DNA from: Agathobaculum hominis
GTDB lineage: Bacteria > Bacillota > Clostridia > Oscillospirales > Butyricicoccaceae
Assembly: GCF_014288055.1 (NCBI RefSeq)
Contig: NZ_JACOPK010000009.1
Coordinates: 1 to 64,000 of the forward strand
Length of the DNA stretch: 64,000 nt
Direction: 5' to 3'
Shown here: one piece after another, positions 43,701 through 51,365 of the stretch
Layout of the letters: every line of letters begins with the position of its first letter
How positions within the stretch are numbered: the first letter of the stretch is position 1
The notes under the pieces: model-generated
Told to the model about the DNA's origin: nothing
Seen by the model: only the letters and a program-made list of their open reading frames with translations
The model's database searches: none
Program-made: the position numbers and the translations under genes

Positions 43701-44679
43701 TTGTTGCCTCGCCAGACATTTCAAAGCTACCGTCGACATATACGCCTCCGCCGCAAACAAAATTGTCCGCGCTTTCGACGGCGGAGCTGCGAATGACCGC
43801 CGGACCTGACATTTTGAACGTGCCGTAAGCACAAACACCGCCGCCGATGTCGGAGGCGACACATCCGGCGATGCTGCCGCCGGACATAGAGAACTGAATC
43901 TGTTCGCCGTTTTGCCTCGGATAAATACATACACCGCCGCCGAACTCTGCGGAGCAGCCGATAATATTGCCGCCGGTCATGGTCAACTGCCCGCTGGGTG
44001 CGATATACACACCGCCGCCACAATTTACTGTGCTGCTGATGAGATGAAACGGATAGCCTTTACCGCCGGTGATGACGCCGCCGGTGACGGTTTCCTTGCC
44101 GTTTGCCTCGTCCAGCACCCACAGTTTGCCATTCGGCATGAATTTGTGCTCGGCGGCGGTGTTGCTGTCGGTCAGCGTCAGATTGCCGCTGCTCTCCACC
44201 TTGATAACACTGCCGCTGCCGGTCATTTGCAGCACCTTGCCGTTCAAGTCCAGCGTCACAGTGCGGTTGACCGTCAGCGTGGTGTCAATGTTAATGTCCG
44301 CCGCCAGCTTGACGGTGTCGAAATTAACATCAGCAATAGCTGCAGTCAGTTCTTCCGCGGTGCTGACTTCTGTTGCCGTCTCGCTCCCGCCAATTAACGC
44401 CGTCAAGGCTGTCTTCGGCTGGGGGTCGGACACTTCCCCCTCCGGCTGCACTGCCGCATCGTCTGCGGGCTTGATGTATTTTGCGCAATTCTCCGCCGAA
44501 GCACCCTCTGCGCCGCAGATGGGACAATCTGCGTTCATTGCTTCTGCCGTGCAGGCTGTTTCACAGCTGCAAACAGGCGGTTCTTCCTCGCTGCCCTCAG
44601 CAAAGGCCGCTGTTGGCAGCAGTGTCAGCACCATACAGCACATGAGCAGGACGCTGAGCAGTCGTTTTTTCATAGTCAT
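40768..44679 (-). CDS. Large surface protein: beta-helix, GLUG repeats and three SLH domains
   Basis: 1303 residues. The signal peptide (RLLSVLLMCCMVLTLLPTAAFA) is followed by Cys-rich CSCETACTAEAMNADCPICG, then a right-handed beta-helix region with repeated GGGVY(I/V) units (residues 200-460), then GLUG-type repeats (GGIVGSAADTTIAGCVN and similar), a short Cys/His segment and a bacterial-repeat domain. Three SLH domains at the C-terminus (FVDVATGSYYEDAVDWAVEN; FTDVPVGSYYYDAVLWAVEN; FADVKSTVYYADAVLWAVKE) bind pyruvylated cell-wall polymer. It is probably an adhesin or protective surface layer carried as cargo. The two start codons ATG-ACT-ATG are both possible. Confidence 0.85.
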   Translation of the reverse strand: MTMKKRLLSVLLMCCMVLTLLPTAAFAEGSEEEPPVCSCETACTAEAMNADCPICGAEGASAENCAKYIKPADDAAVQPEGEVSDPQPKTALTALIGGSETATEVSTAEELTAAIADVNFDTVKLAADINIDTTLTVNRTVTLDLNGKVLQMTGSGSVIKVESSGNLTLTDSNTAAEHKFMPNGKLWVLDEANGKETVTGGVITGGKGYPFHLISSTVNCGGGVYIAPSGQLTMTGGNIIGCSAEFGGGVCIYPRQNGEQIQFSMSGGSIAGCVASDIGGGVCAYGTFKMSGPAVIRSSAVESADNFVCGGGVYVDGSFEMSGEATIKGCQAISDSANGGGVFVNSSRSFVMSEKAKIENCQAISNSSRGRGEGGGVYLANNTKFTLSGSAVIQNCTATNSANHGEAYGGGVSADCVKEITLADSARIVGCTAANGSGLYITGSQQSGYGILYANSGSVDGDVVLGDTEDGPCTITGSGGTVFNGKVTVTPGSTIESGTFNGEVTNNGTITGGVFNNTVSGSGIIKGGTFNTPMTGSGTETDPYQIGTADQLKLFRDIVNGTGGQTQNRGAWAVLMNDIVLNDGTFAEDGSYTPGPSGKTAEEWTPIGKYTDDGNNTPYTGTFDGKHYAIKGLYVVNLPDVAVGLFGGLKGAAVRNLTVDGYVQGCDFVSGIAGDASANSTIENCRNDCHVVSEYGVDSGSFLYAGGIVGSAADTTIAGCVNTGVVEARGSNNFGSVAAGIVGILYGNATVINCYNTGEINVTGDKLREGTAGGIAGKDLSAHNTVSDCYNVGAVTVEYTGNSDSYIAMVGGIMGKIYYSDTTVSNCYSVGTLTSTTGTGTSYIGGVVGITKGTVGNCYYLDSTATKAVWNDGGTVDEATGPKTAAQLGDGTVLALLINNRGDSEHPWNSQCQYLAAARKTLPAFKTQTGDEHTHDWSAWTSNGDGTHSRHCTCNAVETQNCSGGKATCKAKAKCADCGAKYGDTNPNHHGDKLKHVVAKDATTREEGNIEYWHCEACGKYFSDNAATKEITQAETVIPKRQSSGSNYSYYTIKATAGTGGAISPSGNVSVREGRDQTFTITPDKGYAVANVKIDGKSIGAVKSYTFENVRRTHTIEVIFVKANGNPQTGVFVDVATGSYYEDAVDWAVENGITQGTDDTHFSPDGICTRAQAATFLWRAAGSPKPETRTMPFTDVPVGSYYYDAVLWAVENGITKGTSNTTFSPDATCSRAQIVAFLWRSEKSPAVGTANPFADVKSTVYYADAVLWAVKEDITKGTTNTTFSPDADCTRAQIVTFLWRCKK

Positions 44680-44800
44680 TCCTCACTTTCTTCTCGCGCA
44701 CCTCCCGTCCCCCGTGGGAAGCGCGTTTGGGAGCAAGAGGGGATTGCATCGGGATATATCCCGATGCAAGGGAGTACTCCCTTGCAATACATATTGGCTT

Positions 44801-45517
44801 CTATTTTTGTGCTGGCAGCGTGATCCCCGCGAGGGAAAACTCAAAGCGCATCGCCAGCGCACGGAACAGCGCCTGCATCACCTGTTCGGAGATCGTGCGG
44901 ATATCCAGCCCTTCCACGAACCGGATCGCCTGTTCCGTTTCCTCCTTCGGGACGTTGTACGCCCGCAGACTCATGGTGAGAAACAGCCGCAGCTTCTTTT
45001 CCAGCGTCAGCTCCTCGTCGCAGGGGTGGGTCATGTAGCCGCGCATGATGCTGGCTGAGCCGATCTCCATGTCATAAAAATCGCGGGCAGTCAACTCCGG
45101 CTGATACGGACCGAAGATCTGATACAGCTCCTTCGCCGTTTCCCGGAAGATAAATTCAGACGCTTCCTTCTGCGTGTAGGCTTCAATGTAGATCTCCCGC
45201 AGGTTTTCGTTCAGCTCCGTCAGCGTCATCTGGATCGCCGTTTCGACCGCGTAGACATAGATCGGCGGCAGCTTCGCACCCGCCGCGCTTCGCGCCATGG
45301 CGAACTGGTTTTCAAACATGAACTCCACCAGCTCCGTCAATACGCCGTCCTTGGCGCGAAAAATGTTCTGGAACTGGCTGAAAGACACACCGGCCTTTTC
45401 GTTGATTTCCGCCAGCGTGGTCTGCTTGTAGCCCTTTTCCAAAAACAGCTTCACGCAAACGGTCAGAATCCGCTTTTTCGTGGGCAAACTTGCGCTTGTG
45501 ATGGCTATGAGGATCAC
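44801..45517 (-). CDS. TetR-family transcriptional regulator
   Basis: 238 residues from GTG 45517, behind AGAAAGGAA. The N-terminal helix-turn-helix reads KKRILTVCVKLFLEKGYKQT and LAEINEKAGVSFSQFQNIF. The C-terminal all-helical ligand domain is unlike any member I can name. It lies upstream of the SLH gene on the same strand, 120 bases away, and could regulate it. The promoter shows a perfect palindrome over the start point, so autoregulation is likely. Confidence 0.85.
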   Translation of the reverse strand: MILIAITSASLPTKKRILTVCVKLFLEKGYKQTTLAEINEKAGVSFSQFQNIFRAKDGVLTELVEFMFENQFAMARSAAGAKLPPIYVYAVETAIQMTLTELNENLREIYIEAYTQKEASEFIFRETAKELYQIFGPYQPELTARDFYDMEIGSASIMRGYMTHPCDEELTLEKKLRLFLTMSLRAYNVPKEETEQAIRFVEGLDIRTISEQVMQALFRALAMRFEFSLAGITLPAQK

Positions 45518-45530
45518 TTCCTTTCTCTTG

Positions 45531-45575
45531 TGGTGTATACACCATTAGTATAGCACAGAAAAGGGCTGGATGCAA
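45531..45575 (-). promoter_or_regulatory. TetR promoter and operator
   Basis: On the minus strand -35 TTGCAT (45575-45570), 17 bases, -10 TATACT (45552-45547). The perfect 14-base palindrome TGGTGTATACACCA (45531-45544) directly follows the -10. Confidence 0.75.
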
Positions 45576-45741
45576 TAACAAAAAGAAAACGACTTGCATC
45601 TTTTCTTTTAATGCCTGCAAAATCATGGTTTTCTCATCCATATCGTTTGTCATAAGTTTCCCATGATTCCATTTTACGATACGGTTTCGGAGGAAAGCGC
45701 CGCCTGTGAAAACGGCCGGATTTCCGGGGGTGGGCGATTCG

Positions 45742-45830
45742 GCAAGCAGGGTGAGTGTATAGACACTCACGATTTTTTCGCCCGCAGGGGGCGGCAAAAA
45801 TGCTTGTTGGGGAGCCTCCCCAAACCCGGC
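45742..45830 (-). other. oriT-like hairpin of element 2
   Basis: Read on the minus strand: GGGTTTGGGG, stem TTGGGGAG-C-CTCCCCAA, then CAACAAG, and CTTGC 56 bases further. It stands four bases after a dyad that follows the relaxase stop, the same order and spacing as in element 1. Confidence 0.5.
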
Positions 45831-45831
45831 A

Positions 45832-45854
45832 TTTCGGGACACTTTGTCCCGAAG
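45832..45854. repeat. Dyad copy 10 (element-2 variant)
   Basis: Arms TTTCGGGACA and TGTCCCGAAG, loop CTT (AAG on the other strand), 38 bases after the relaxase stop. Confidence 0.75.
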
Positions 45855-45892
45855 TCAGCGGCGCAAGCGCCTTATATCTGCGTCACCGTTGC

Positions 45893-47410
45893 TTATCGCT
45901 CCTGTTCCTTATTTTTCTGCCCGTCCGTCAGGCCCAGCAGATGGTCAATGTTTGTCTTGACCGCCACGGCCTCCCGCATTTCCCGCTGCGCTTTCCGGTA
46001 CTCGGCGTACAGTTTCTTTTTCCGTGCTGCCAGAGCGCGGCGCTTTTCTTTCAGCGCGTCCATTTTCGGCAGCTTTGCCCCGCCCAGCAGTTCGTTCATG
46101 GCAGCCTTCGCCGCCCGGTAATCGGCCAGCTCCGCCTCATGCTCGGCCAGATACTTCCTGCTGTACCGGGCCGCCTTGTACCCATCGAATACGGGGCGAG
46201 TTTTGGCGTACCGCACCACCGCGCCCATCCGTTCGGAGGTGTGCGCCAGCTCCGTCTCGGTGGCCCGCAATTTATCAGAGAGCCGGTGAAAGCGGTCCAC
46301 CGCTCCATCCGTTTTTGCACTCAGCGCGGCATAGTCCGTAAGCTGCCGCTCCCGGAGGAATTGCAGCGCGGCGGCCATCTGCTTGATGTTGTAGACCTTG
46401 GCCCATCGCTCATAGGCCGGGCCTTTTCCCTCCCGAAGCCGCTGCTCAATGTCCACGATCAGGCCCACGCGCCGGGACGCTGGGGCGGCATCCTCCGCAG
46501 CCGGGATCGAACGCTCCCCGGCGATGACCGCCCGGATGTCCTCGGGATCGTAACCGTCCCCGAGGGTGGATGCCCGGAGCCGGATCGGTTTCTCCTGTCC
46601 CGGCACAAGAAAGGAGATCGCGCCGCCCCGTCCCCGCCTGACCGCATAGCCTGCCTCCTCCATGAGCCGCAGGAAGTCGGCAAAATCGGCGGGGCGCTTT
46701 GCAAGGGCTTCTCCAATGGCAGCCTTGAGCCGCACCTTGGCAGAGGGCGGGCGCTCCGGCCCCAGCCATTGACCATAATGCAGAAAGCGGCCCTTGCTGT
46801 GGAGCTTGGGATCGGTGATGACGGAGAGATCGTTTTCCAGACATACACGGTCGGAGAGCCGACGCAGGGCGCTGGCCGAGCGCCAGAAATCCTTGTATTT
46901 CCGGGTGCAGTCCAGCGTGGTGGAGTTGTAATAAATGTGATTATGAATGTGCGCCCTGTCGGTGTGGGTGACAACGAAAAAGGCGTGTTTCCCCTTCGTC
47001 CAGCGCATGGCCGTCTCATAGCCCACGCGGTTTGCCTCCTCCGCCGTAATCTCTCCCGGCTTGAAGGACTGCCGGATCTGATAACACAGCACGTCGGCGT
47101 CCCGGCGCTGCTCCCGGCCCGTGATGGCTTTGTATCTGGCCTTGGCAAGCAGGAACTCCGCATCAGCGGTCTGCGGGTCGCACTCATAGGCGGAGATCAG
47201 TTCCCCGTTTCCGGTTTTCTCCGGGCTTTGTCCATAGTCGAAACGGTCTTTCAGAGACTGCGCTATGGTTTCGCCTCTGCTGATATGATGGGCTTTGAGA
47301 AATGTGGTCGCCGTAAGATCACCTCCTCCACGGCAAAAGGAAAGGCGGCTGCCGAAGCAGCCGCCGCAGCTTTGGGACACTTTGGGGCTGTTGACAAAGT
47401 GCCTGATCAT
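45893..47410 (-). CDS. Conjugative relaxase of element 2, start codon unclear
   Basis: A homologue of the 6960 relaxase: HISRGETIAQSLKDRFDYGQ at the N-terminus, then HTDRAHIHNHIYYNSTT with the metal-binding histidines, and a long C-terminal coiled coil. By alignment the start should be at 47314, eight bases after GGAGGAGG, but the codon there is ACG. The only in-frame ATG (47410) lies within the IS1182 copy and adds 32 foreign residues. The relaxase may start at ACG, from the IS-borne ATG, or not at all. Confidence 0.75.
   Translation of the reverse strand: MIRHFVNSPKVSQSCGGCFGSRLSFCRGGGDLTATTFLKAHHISRGETIAQSLKDRFDYGQSPEKTGNGELISAYECDPQTADAEFLLAKARYKAITGREQRRDADVLCYQIRQSFKPGEITAEEANRVGYETAMRWTKGKHAFFVVTHTDRAHIHNHIYYNSTTLDCTRKYKDFWRSASALRRLSDRVCLENDLSVITDPKLHSKGRFLHYGQWLGPERPPSAKVRLKAAIGEALAKRPADFADFLRLMEEAGYAVRRGRGGAISFLVPGQEKPIRLRASTLGDGYDPEDIRAVIAGERSIPAAEDAAPASRRVGLIVDIEQRLREGKGPAYERWAKVYNIKQMAAALQFLRERQLTDYAALSAKTDGAVDRFHRLSDKLRATETELAHTSERMGAVVRYAKTRPVFDGYKAARYSRKYLAEHEAELADYRAAKAAMNELLGGAKLPKMDALKEKRRALAARKKKLYAEYRKAQREMREAVAVKTNIDHLLGLTDGQKNKEQER
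47371..47381. repeat. Dyad copy 11, left half, split by the IS
   Basis: TTTGGGACACT (47371-47381), with C before it, is the left arm of an element-2 dyad; the right arm TGTCTCGAGG is at 48892-48901 on the other side of the IS copy. Rejoined, they give one dyad between the ParB and relaxase genes. Confidence 0.65.
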
Positions 47411-48889
47411 TTATTACAAGTGGAAAAATGGCAGTAAAAAAGACGCCCATCGGCGTCATCCCATACATCTTATCATCCTTTTTAAGTTCAAAGCGGTCGC
47501 CGAGAGGAGGCAGTGGTCCTCCGCTGCCTCTAACCCCCGTCGCAAGACGCGTGTTAAGTTATGTCCCCACTTCTGAGCGGCAAACGTGCCCTCGCACCAG
47601 ATCTGCCGCTTGCGCAGCGCAGCCAGATAGTCCGGCTCGTTTTGCCGGGCGAGATGCCGTCGGACTGTGGGACGGAAGTAGGTGTCCAGCAACTTTCGCG
47701 CACCGCGTTTATCATTTTCGCTCAAACATTTCTCCCGGGAAGGACAGCTTTGGCAGTCTCCGCGGTCCGCCCAATACTCCCAGTACACACCACTGGCGCT
47801 GCGGTACAGCCCCTTCACTCGAAGCTCTTTCCCATTGGGGCAATGGTAAACATCTTTCTCCGCATCATAAGAAAAGGCATCCCGCTTGAATTCCGCCTTG
47901 GTGCTGTCAGCAGAAGGCTGCGGCCGGACACAAAAAGAGATTCCCTGCTCCTCCAGTACACGATGGGCCAGAGGAAAATCGTAAGCGGCGTCCGCTGTGG
48001 CTGCTTGAATGGGGAAGACATTCCGATGGATCTGCTCCAGGTGGTCCAGGTATGGCACGGAATCATGCACATCTCCCGGTGTCACTGTCACGCCCAGGAT
48101 CACACCGTGGTCCGTGTCCAAGGTCTGGTGGCTCAGGTAGTGCTAGCCCTCCGGTTGCCCCGGCCGTTTCATGTGGCCTGCCTCCGGATCAGTCCGGCTC
48201 ACTCGCTTTTGGCTGCGGCGGCTGTCCCGCTTGACCTGCTTTGTCCGCTTCTTCCGGCGGTGTCCAGTCCTTTTCTCCAGTGCCTGCAGTCCTTCTTCCT
48301 CGTAGCTGTCCAGCCGTTCCCAGTATGCGCCCGGTTCCGACCGCATTTCCACCAGATGCTCCGACGCCCGGGAGGCATTGGCCTTTACATGGGTAGAGTC
48401 GGTGGCTGCCAGCCGCCCGCTGACCAGACCTTTCTCAATGCACTGACGCACCACTTCCTCAAACAGCCGACGGAAAACCTTGCGGAAAGAAGGCTTGCGC
48501 CGGCGCAGTTGAGAGATGGTGCTGTGGTCCGGTACCCGGTCAAACAGATCCAGACCCAGATACCACCGCAGAGCCACATCCGTCTGGATACGCTGTTCGA
48601 TCTGCCGTTCCGATGGGATCCCGTACAGGTATCCTACCAGCAGATATTTTACCAGCACAACAGGGTCAATTGCCGGGCGGCCATACCTGCGGTTGTACAG
48701 ATGGGCTGTTTCTTCACGGACGAAGGACAAGTCCAGCGTGTCTTCCAATTTTCGCAGGAAATGTCCTTCTGTTACCAAATCTTCTATCGTTACCATTTGC
48801 AGTTTCAGTTGCATTCCCATCCCCCTCTCCGCTCTTTTTCTCATTATATCATATTTCCAGTGATAAGTGGGCTTTGTCAACAGCCCCAA
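47382..48889. mobile_element. IS1182-family insertion sequence
   Basis: About 1.5 kb bounded by inverted repeats that begin TTGGGGCTGTTGACAAAG on the left and end with the complement on the right (CTTTGTCAACAGCCCC, 48872-48887). It encodes one IS1182-type transposase with a nonsense codon. It is inserted in the loop region of a dyad. Target-site duplication is not clear to me. Confidence 0.8.
47456..48820 (-). pseudogene. IS1182-family transposase with an internal TAG
   Basis: A single frame from ATG 48820 (alternatives 48844, 48814) to 47456, interrupted only by a TAG at 48143-48145. The N-terminal part (YLYGIPSERQIEQRIQTDVA) and first catalytic Asp in LAATDSTHVKANAS precede the stop. DTDHGVILGVTVTPGDVHD with the second Asp, and WCEGTFAAQKWGHNLTRVL with the Glu, follow it. 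All DDE residues are therefore present, but a full protein needs suppression. TAG probably arose from a Tyr codon. Confidence 0.85.
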
Positions 48890-48902
48890 TCTGTCTCGAG
48901 GT

Positions 48903-50318
48903 TTACTTCTCCAGATCCGCTTTCTTTTCAGGCTTGCCCAGCTCGGGCGGCTGCTTGGCCTTCCAGTCATCCAGCAGAGAGATGATCTGCTCTTTCATCT
49001 TGGCGGGAGTGACCTCCTTGCCAAAATACTTTTCCAATTCCGCAGTAGAAATGATCACGCCGCGATCCTCCTTTTTCTTTTCAGATAAGATTCCGTCGAT
49101 AATGTCGCCGTTGAGCTTGCCCGCCTGGTCCAGTTTCCGCAGCCTTTTCGCCTGTGCGTGGGAGGGCGAGGACTGCTCGCCGTCAATGGAGACGGCGATA
49201 AGCCGCTGGTTTTTCGGCTTGATGTAGGAGATCTCCACAGCGGGCATGAAGCCCAGCTTTTTATCATCCACCTTGTTCAGCAGCTCCGGGACAAGGGAGT
49301 TGAGCCGGATATAACGCATGACCTTTTTATAGTTCATGCCGTTATTTTCTCCCACGATCTCAACGGAGCGTTTGCCGATGTCGCCGGGGGCTACATTGTC
49401 CAGCCGCCCGCCCTGGTGCTTGATGGCCTCCACTTCCAGATCCAGCAGCTTTGCCAGTTCGCTGGGCAGGGGATCGCCGCGCTGCTTGTTGCTGTTTTTC
49501 ATCTCGCGGACGGCCTCAATGTCGGTCATGTCCCGCACGATACAGGGCAGCTCGTCCAGACCGGCCAGCTCACTGCCGCGATGGCGGCGGTGGCCCGCCA
49601 CGATCTCATAGCCGCTGCCGTCCTTTTCCGGGCGGACGGTGGCGGGGGTCATAACGCCATGCTCCTTGATGGTACTGACCAAATCGGTCATGGCCGCGTT
49701 GTCCTCCACCTTGAACGGGTGGTCCCGGAAGGTATAGAGCTTCAGATAGATGACCTTGCCCTCCTCCACAGGGCGTGGCGGGGGCGTCGGCGCTGCCGGA
49801 GCCTGCTCCTGCGCGGGAGCAGCGGCGGAAATGCTTCCGCCCTTATCTGCGGTAGCTTTTTCGCTGCCGCTTCGGGACACTTTGTCTCGAGGTTTGGGCG
49901 GCGTGGCCTTGTCAGGGGCCGCCTTGTCAGCCTTGGGTGGGCGGCCCCTGCGGGGCGTCGCCGCCTTCGTGTCCTTGTCCTCGGACACAGCCTTTTCCTT
50001 CGGGAGACGGCCCCGGCGGGGCTTGGGCTGCTCGGGTTCTGGCTTGGTTTTTTCCTCTTTGCCGCCTTCAGCCGATGGTTCAGGCGGCGATTCCTGTTCC
50101 ACCTTTTCACGGGCGGCATCGCGGCGCTCCTTCAATAACTCGTCGATCTTTTCAAAAGAAATCACCACGTCGCCGGGGTCCGGCTGGGCAGGGCCGTCAT
50201 GCACCGGCTGGGAAATATCGCCCGACAAGTCCGGGGCAGGGGCACCGGGGACGTCAGGCGTACTGGCCTCCGGTGCCGCCTGCGGCTCTGACTCCAGAGG
50301 GCGCTTTTCTTCTGCCAT
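48903..50318 (-). CDS. ParB/Spo0J-like partition protein with AT-hooks
   Basis: 471 residues. The first 190 are Pro/Ala/Lys-rich and disordered, with two AT-hook-like motifs (PRRGRLPKEK, PRRGRPPKAD). The ParB N-terminal CTPase fold follows: LYTFRDHPFKV, the box VAGHRRHRGSELAGL, and NSNKQRGDPLPSELAKLLDL as the helix-turn-helix approach. It may partition or regulate the element, or help conjugation. No ParA gene is seen upstream. A dyad copy lies inside the disordered linker, read as PRDKVSRSG. Confidence 0.85.
   Translation of the reverse strand: MAEEKRPLESEPQAAPEASTPDVPGAPAPDLSGDISQPVHDGPAQPDPGDVVISFEKIDELLKERRDAAREKVEQESPPEPSAEGGKEEKTKPEPEQPKPRRGRLPKEKAVSEDKDTKAATPRRGRPPKADKAAPDKATPPKPRDKVSRSGSEKATADKGGSISAAAPAQEQAPAAPTPPPRPVEEGKVIYLKLYTFRDHPFKVEDNAAMTDLVSTIKEHGVMTPATVRPEKDGSGYEIVAGHRRHRGSELAGLDELPCIVRDMTDIEAVREMKNSNKQRGDPLPSELAKLLDLEVEAIKHQGGRLDNVAPGDIGKRSVEIVGENNGMNYKKVMRYIRLNSLVPELLNKVDDKKLGFMPAVEISYIKPKNQRLIAVSIDGEQSSPSHAQAKRLRKLDQAGKLNGDIIDGILSEKKKEDRGVIISTAELEKYFGKEVTPAKMKEQIISLLDDWKAKQPPELGKPEKKADLEK
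49870..49892. repeat. Dyad copy 12, inside the parB coding sequence
   Basis: Arms CTTCGGGACA and TGTCTCGAGG, loop CTT. It adds an in-frame PRDKVSRSG segment to the low-complexity linker of ParB, where it is tolerated. Confidence 0.75.
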
Positions 50319-50422
50319 TTGCTAACCTCCTTAAATTTCATCGTTTTGCACAAAGTTTTCTCCGAAAATTTTGCTATTATTTTTTGAAAATTTTCGCCTC
50401 CTTTTCGGGCCATCCACGCAAA

Positions 50423-50454
50423 AAAGCCGCCCGTTTTCCTCAACGGACGGCTTT
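50423..50454 (-). terminator. Hairpin upstream of parB
   Basis: Imperfect 13-base stem AAAGCCGCCCGTT/AACGGACGGCTTT with a six-base loop and A/T flanks. It probably ends transcription entering from either side. Confidence 0.65.
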
Positions 50455-50547
50455 CTGCGTAATGTGATAGCTCTGTTTTATTTTCTTCCGGTATTGCAGG
50501 CCCCGGAAAGCCTTGATATTACAGCGTTCCTAATAAGAACTAATCAT

Positions 50548-50946
50548 ATGGAAGTTGACAGTCAAACCGCAAAAGAGTGGAAGCGTGAAAACAACAGGGC
50601 CTGTTATTTACAGAAAACCATGAATGCATTGGGTATCGAGGTGATCTCCTACAATGTTTCTCCTAACGCTGAGGATCGGGAAGTAACTGGAGATGCCTTG
50701 CTGGAGAACCCTGATTGCCATGTGGAGGACGATGTCCTTCGCAGCATTCTCACGGAGAATATGCTCGATGCAATGTGCCATTTGTCGGAGATTGAGCAGA
50801 AAGTAATCACCCATCTGTATTTATCAGATGATCCTATGACCGAACACGAGTTTGAAAAGGCTTTCTGTGTCAAGAGGTGCACGGTCCACTATTACAAAGT
50901 AAGTGCGTTAGAGAAGCTCAGAGAAATGCTGAGTGAAAATGTTTAA
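50548..50946 (+). CDS. Sigma-70-like protein, probably N-terminally truncated
   Basis: 132 residues from ATG 50548, with no clear ribosome site. VDSQTAKEWKRENNRACYLQ, then NVSPNAEDREVTGDALLENP, and a C-terminal region-4-like helix-turn-helix (LSEIEQKVITHLYLSDDPMT, EHEFEKAFCVKRCTVHYYKV). The frame remains open upstream without a good start, suggesting a lost N-terminus. It marks the end of element-2 material on the plus strand. Confidence 0.55.
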   Translation: MEVDSQTAKEWKRENNRACYLQKTMNALGIEVISYNVSPNAEDREVTGDALLENPDCHVEDDVLRSILTENMLDAMCHLSEIEQKVITHLYLSDDPMTEHEFEKAFCVKRCTVHYYKVSALEKLREMLSENV

Positions 50947-51114
50947 GGCAGTTACTAACAATTCACGGAAAAATTCAGCAACTGGTTAGTAGAGGGACTA
51001 TTTTCATTATAGAACAGGAGAACACAATAAAGAAAACAGGTTCTATCTGTCTACATACGCACCGAAAAACACGCATAAATTGAAGCAGGAAACGCTCTGG
51101 AACGGAGGGCAGCC

Positions 51115-51291
51115 ATGGACGTATTTTTGATCTTCCCCAAGTCACAGCAGGCACAAAAGGAGCTGGGGCAACAGCTTGCAAAATTTCAGGCGGATCAGGC
51201 GATGAAAAACATCCAAAAGCTGCCCTGCGGCACCGAGCAGAAGCTGGAACTGGTGGACGCATCAGTGAAGCATCTGAAAGCGCAGCAGTGA
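51115..51291 (+). CDS. Small hypothetical element protein
   Basis: 58 residues from ATG 51115, behind CGGAGGG. The sequence MDVFLIFPKSQQAQKELGQQ continues as a Gln/Lys-rich helix and ends KHLKAQQ. No motif is recognized. The good ribosome site and codon pattern support a real gene. Confidence 0.5.
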   Translation: MDVFLIFPKSQQAQKELGQQLAKFQADQAMKNIQKLPCGTEQKLELVDASVKHLKAQQ

Positions 51292-51365
51292 TACATATGC
51301 AAGCAAGCAGGCAGACTGGCATTGAAAGCCGGTCTGCCTGCTTTTCGGATATTCCTTGCGAATCG

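Noticed and set aside
45755..47437. 560-codon plus-strand frame opposite the relaxase
   Set aside because: Exact antisense of the relaxase coding sequence with no conserved motif.
47561..48985. 474-codon plus-strand frame opposite the IS transposase
   Set aside because: Antisense shadow; the minus strand has the DDE motifs.
49158..50138. Plus-strand frame opposite parB
   Set aside because: Low-complexity shadow of the Pro/Ala/Lys-rich linker.
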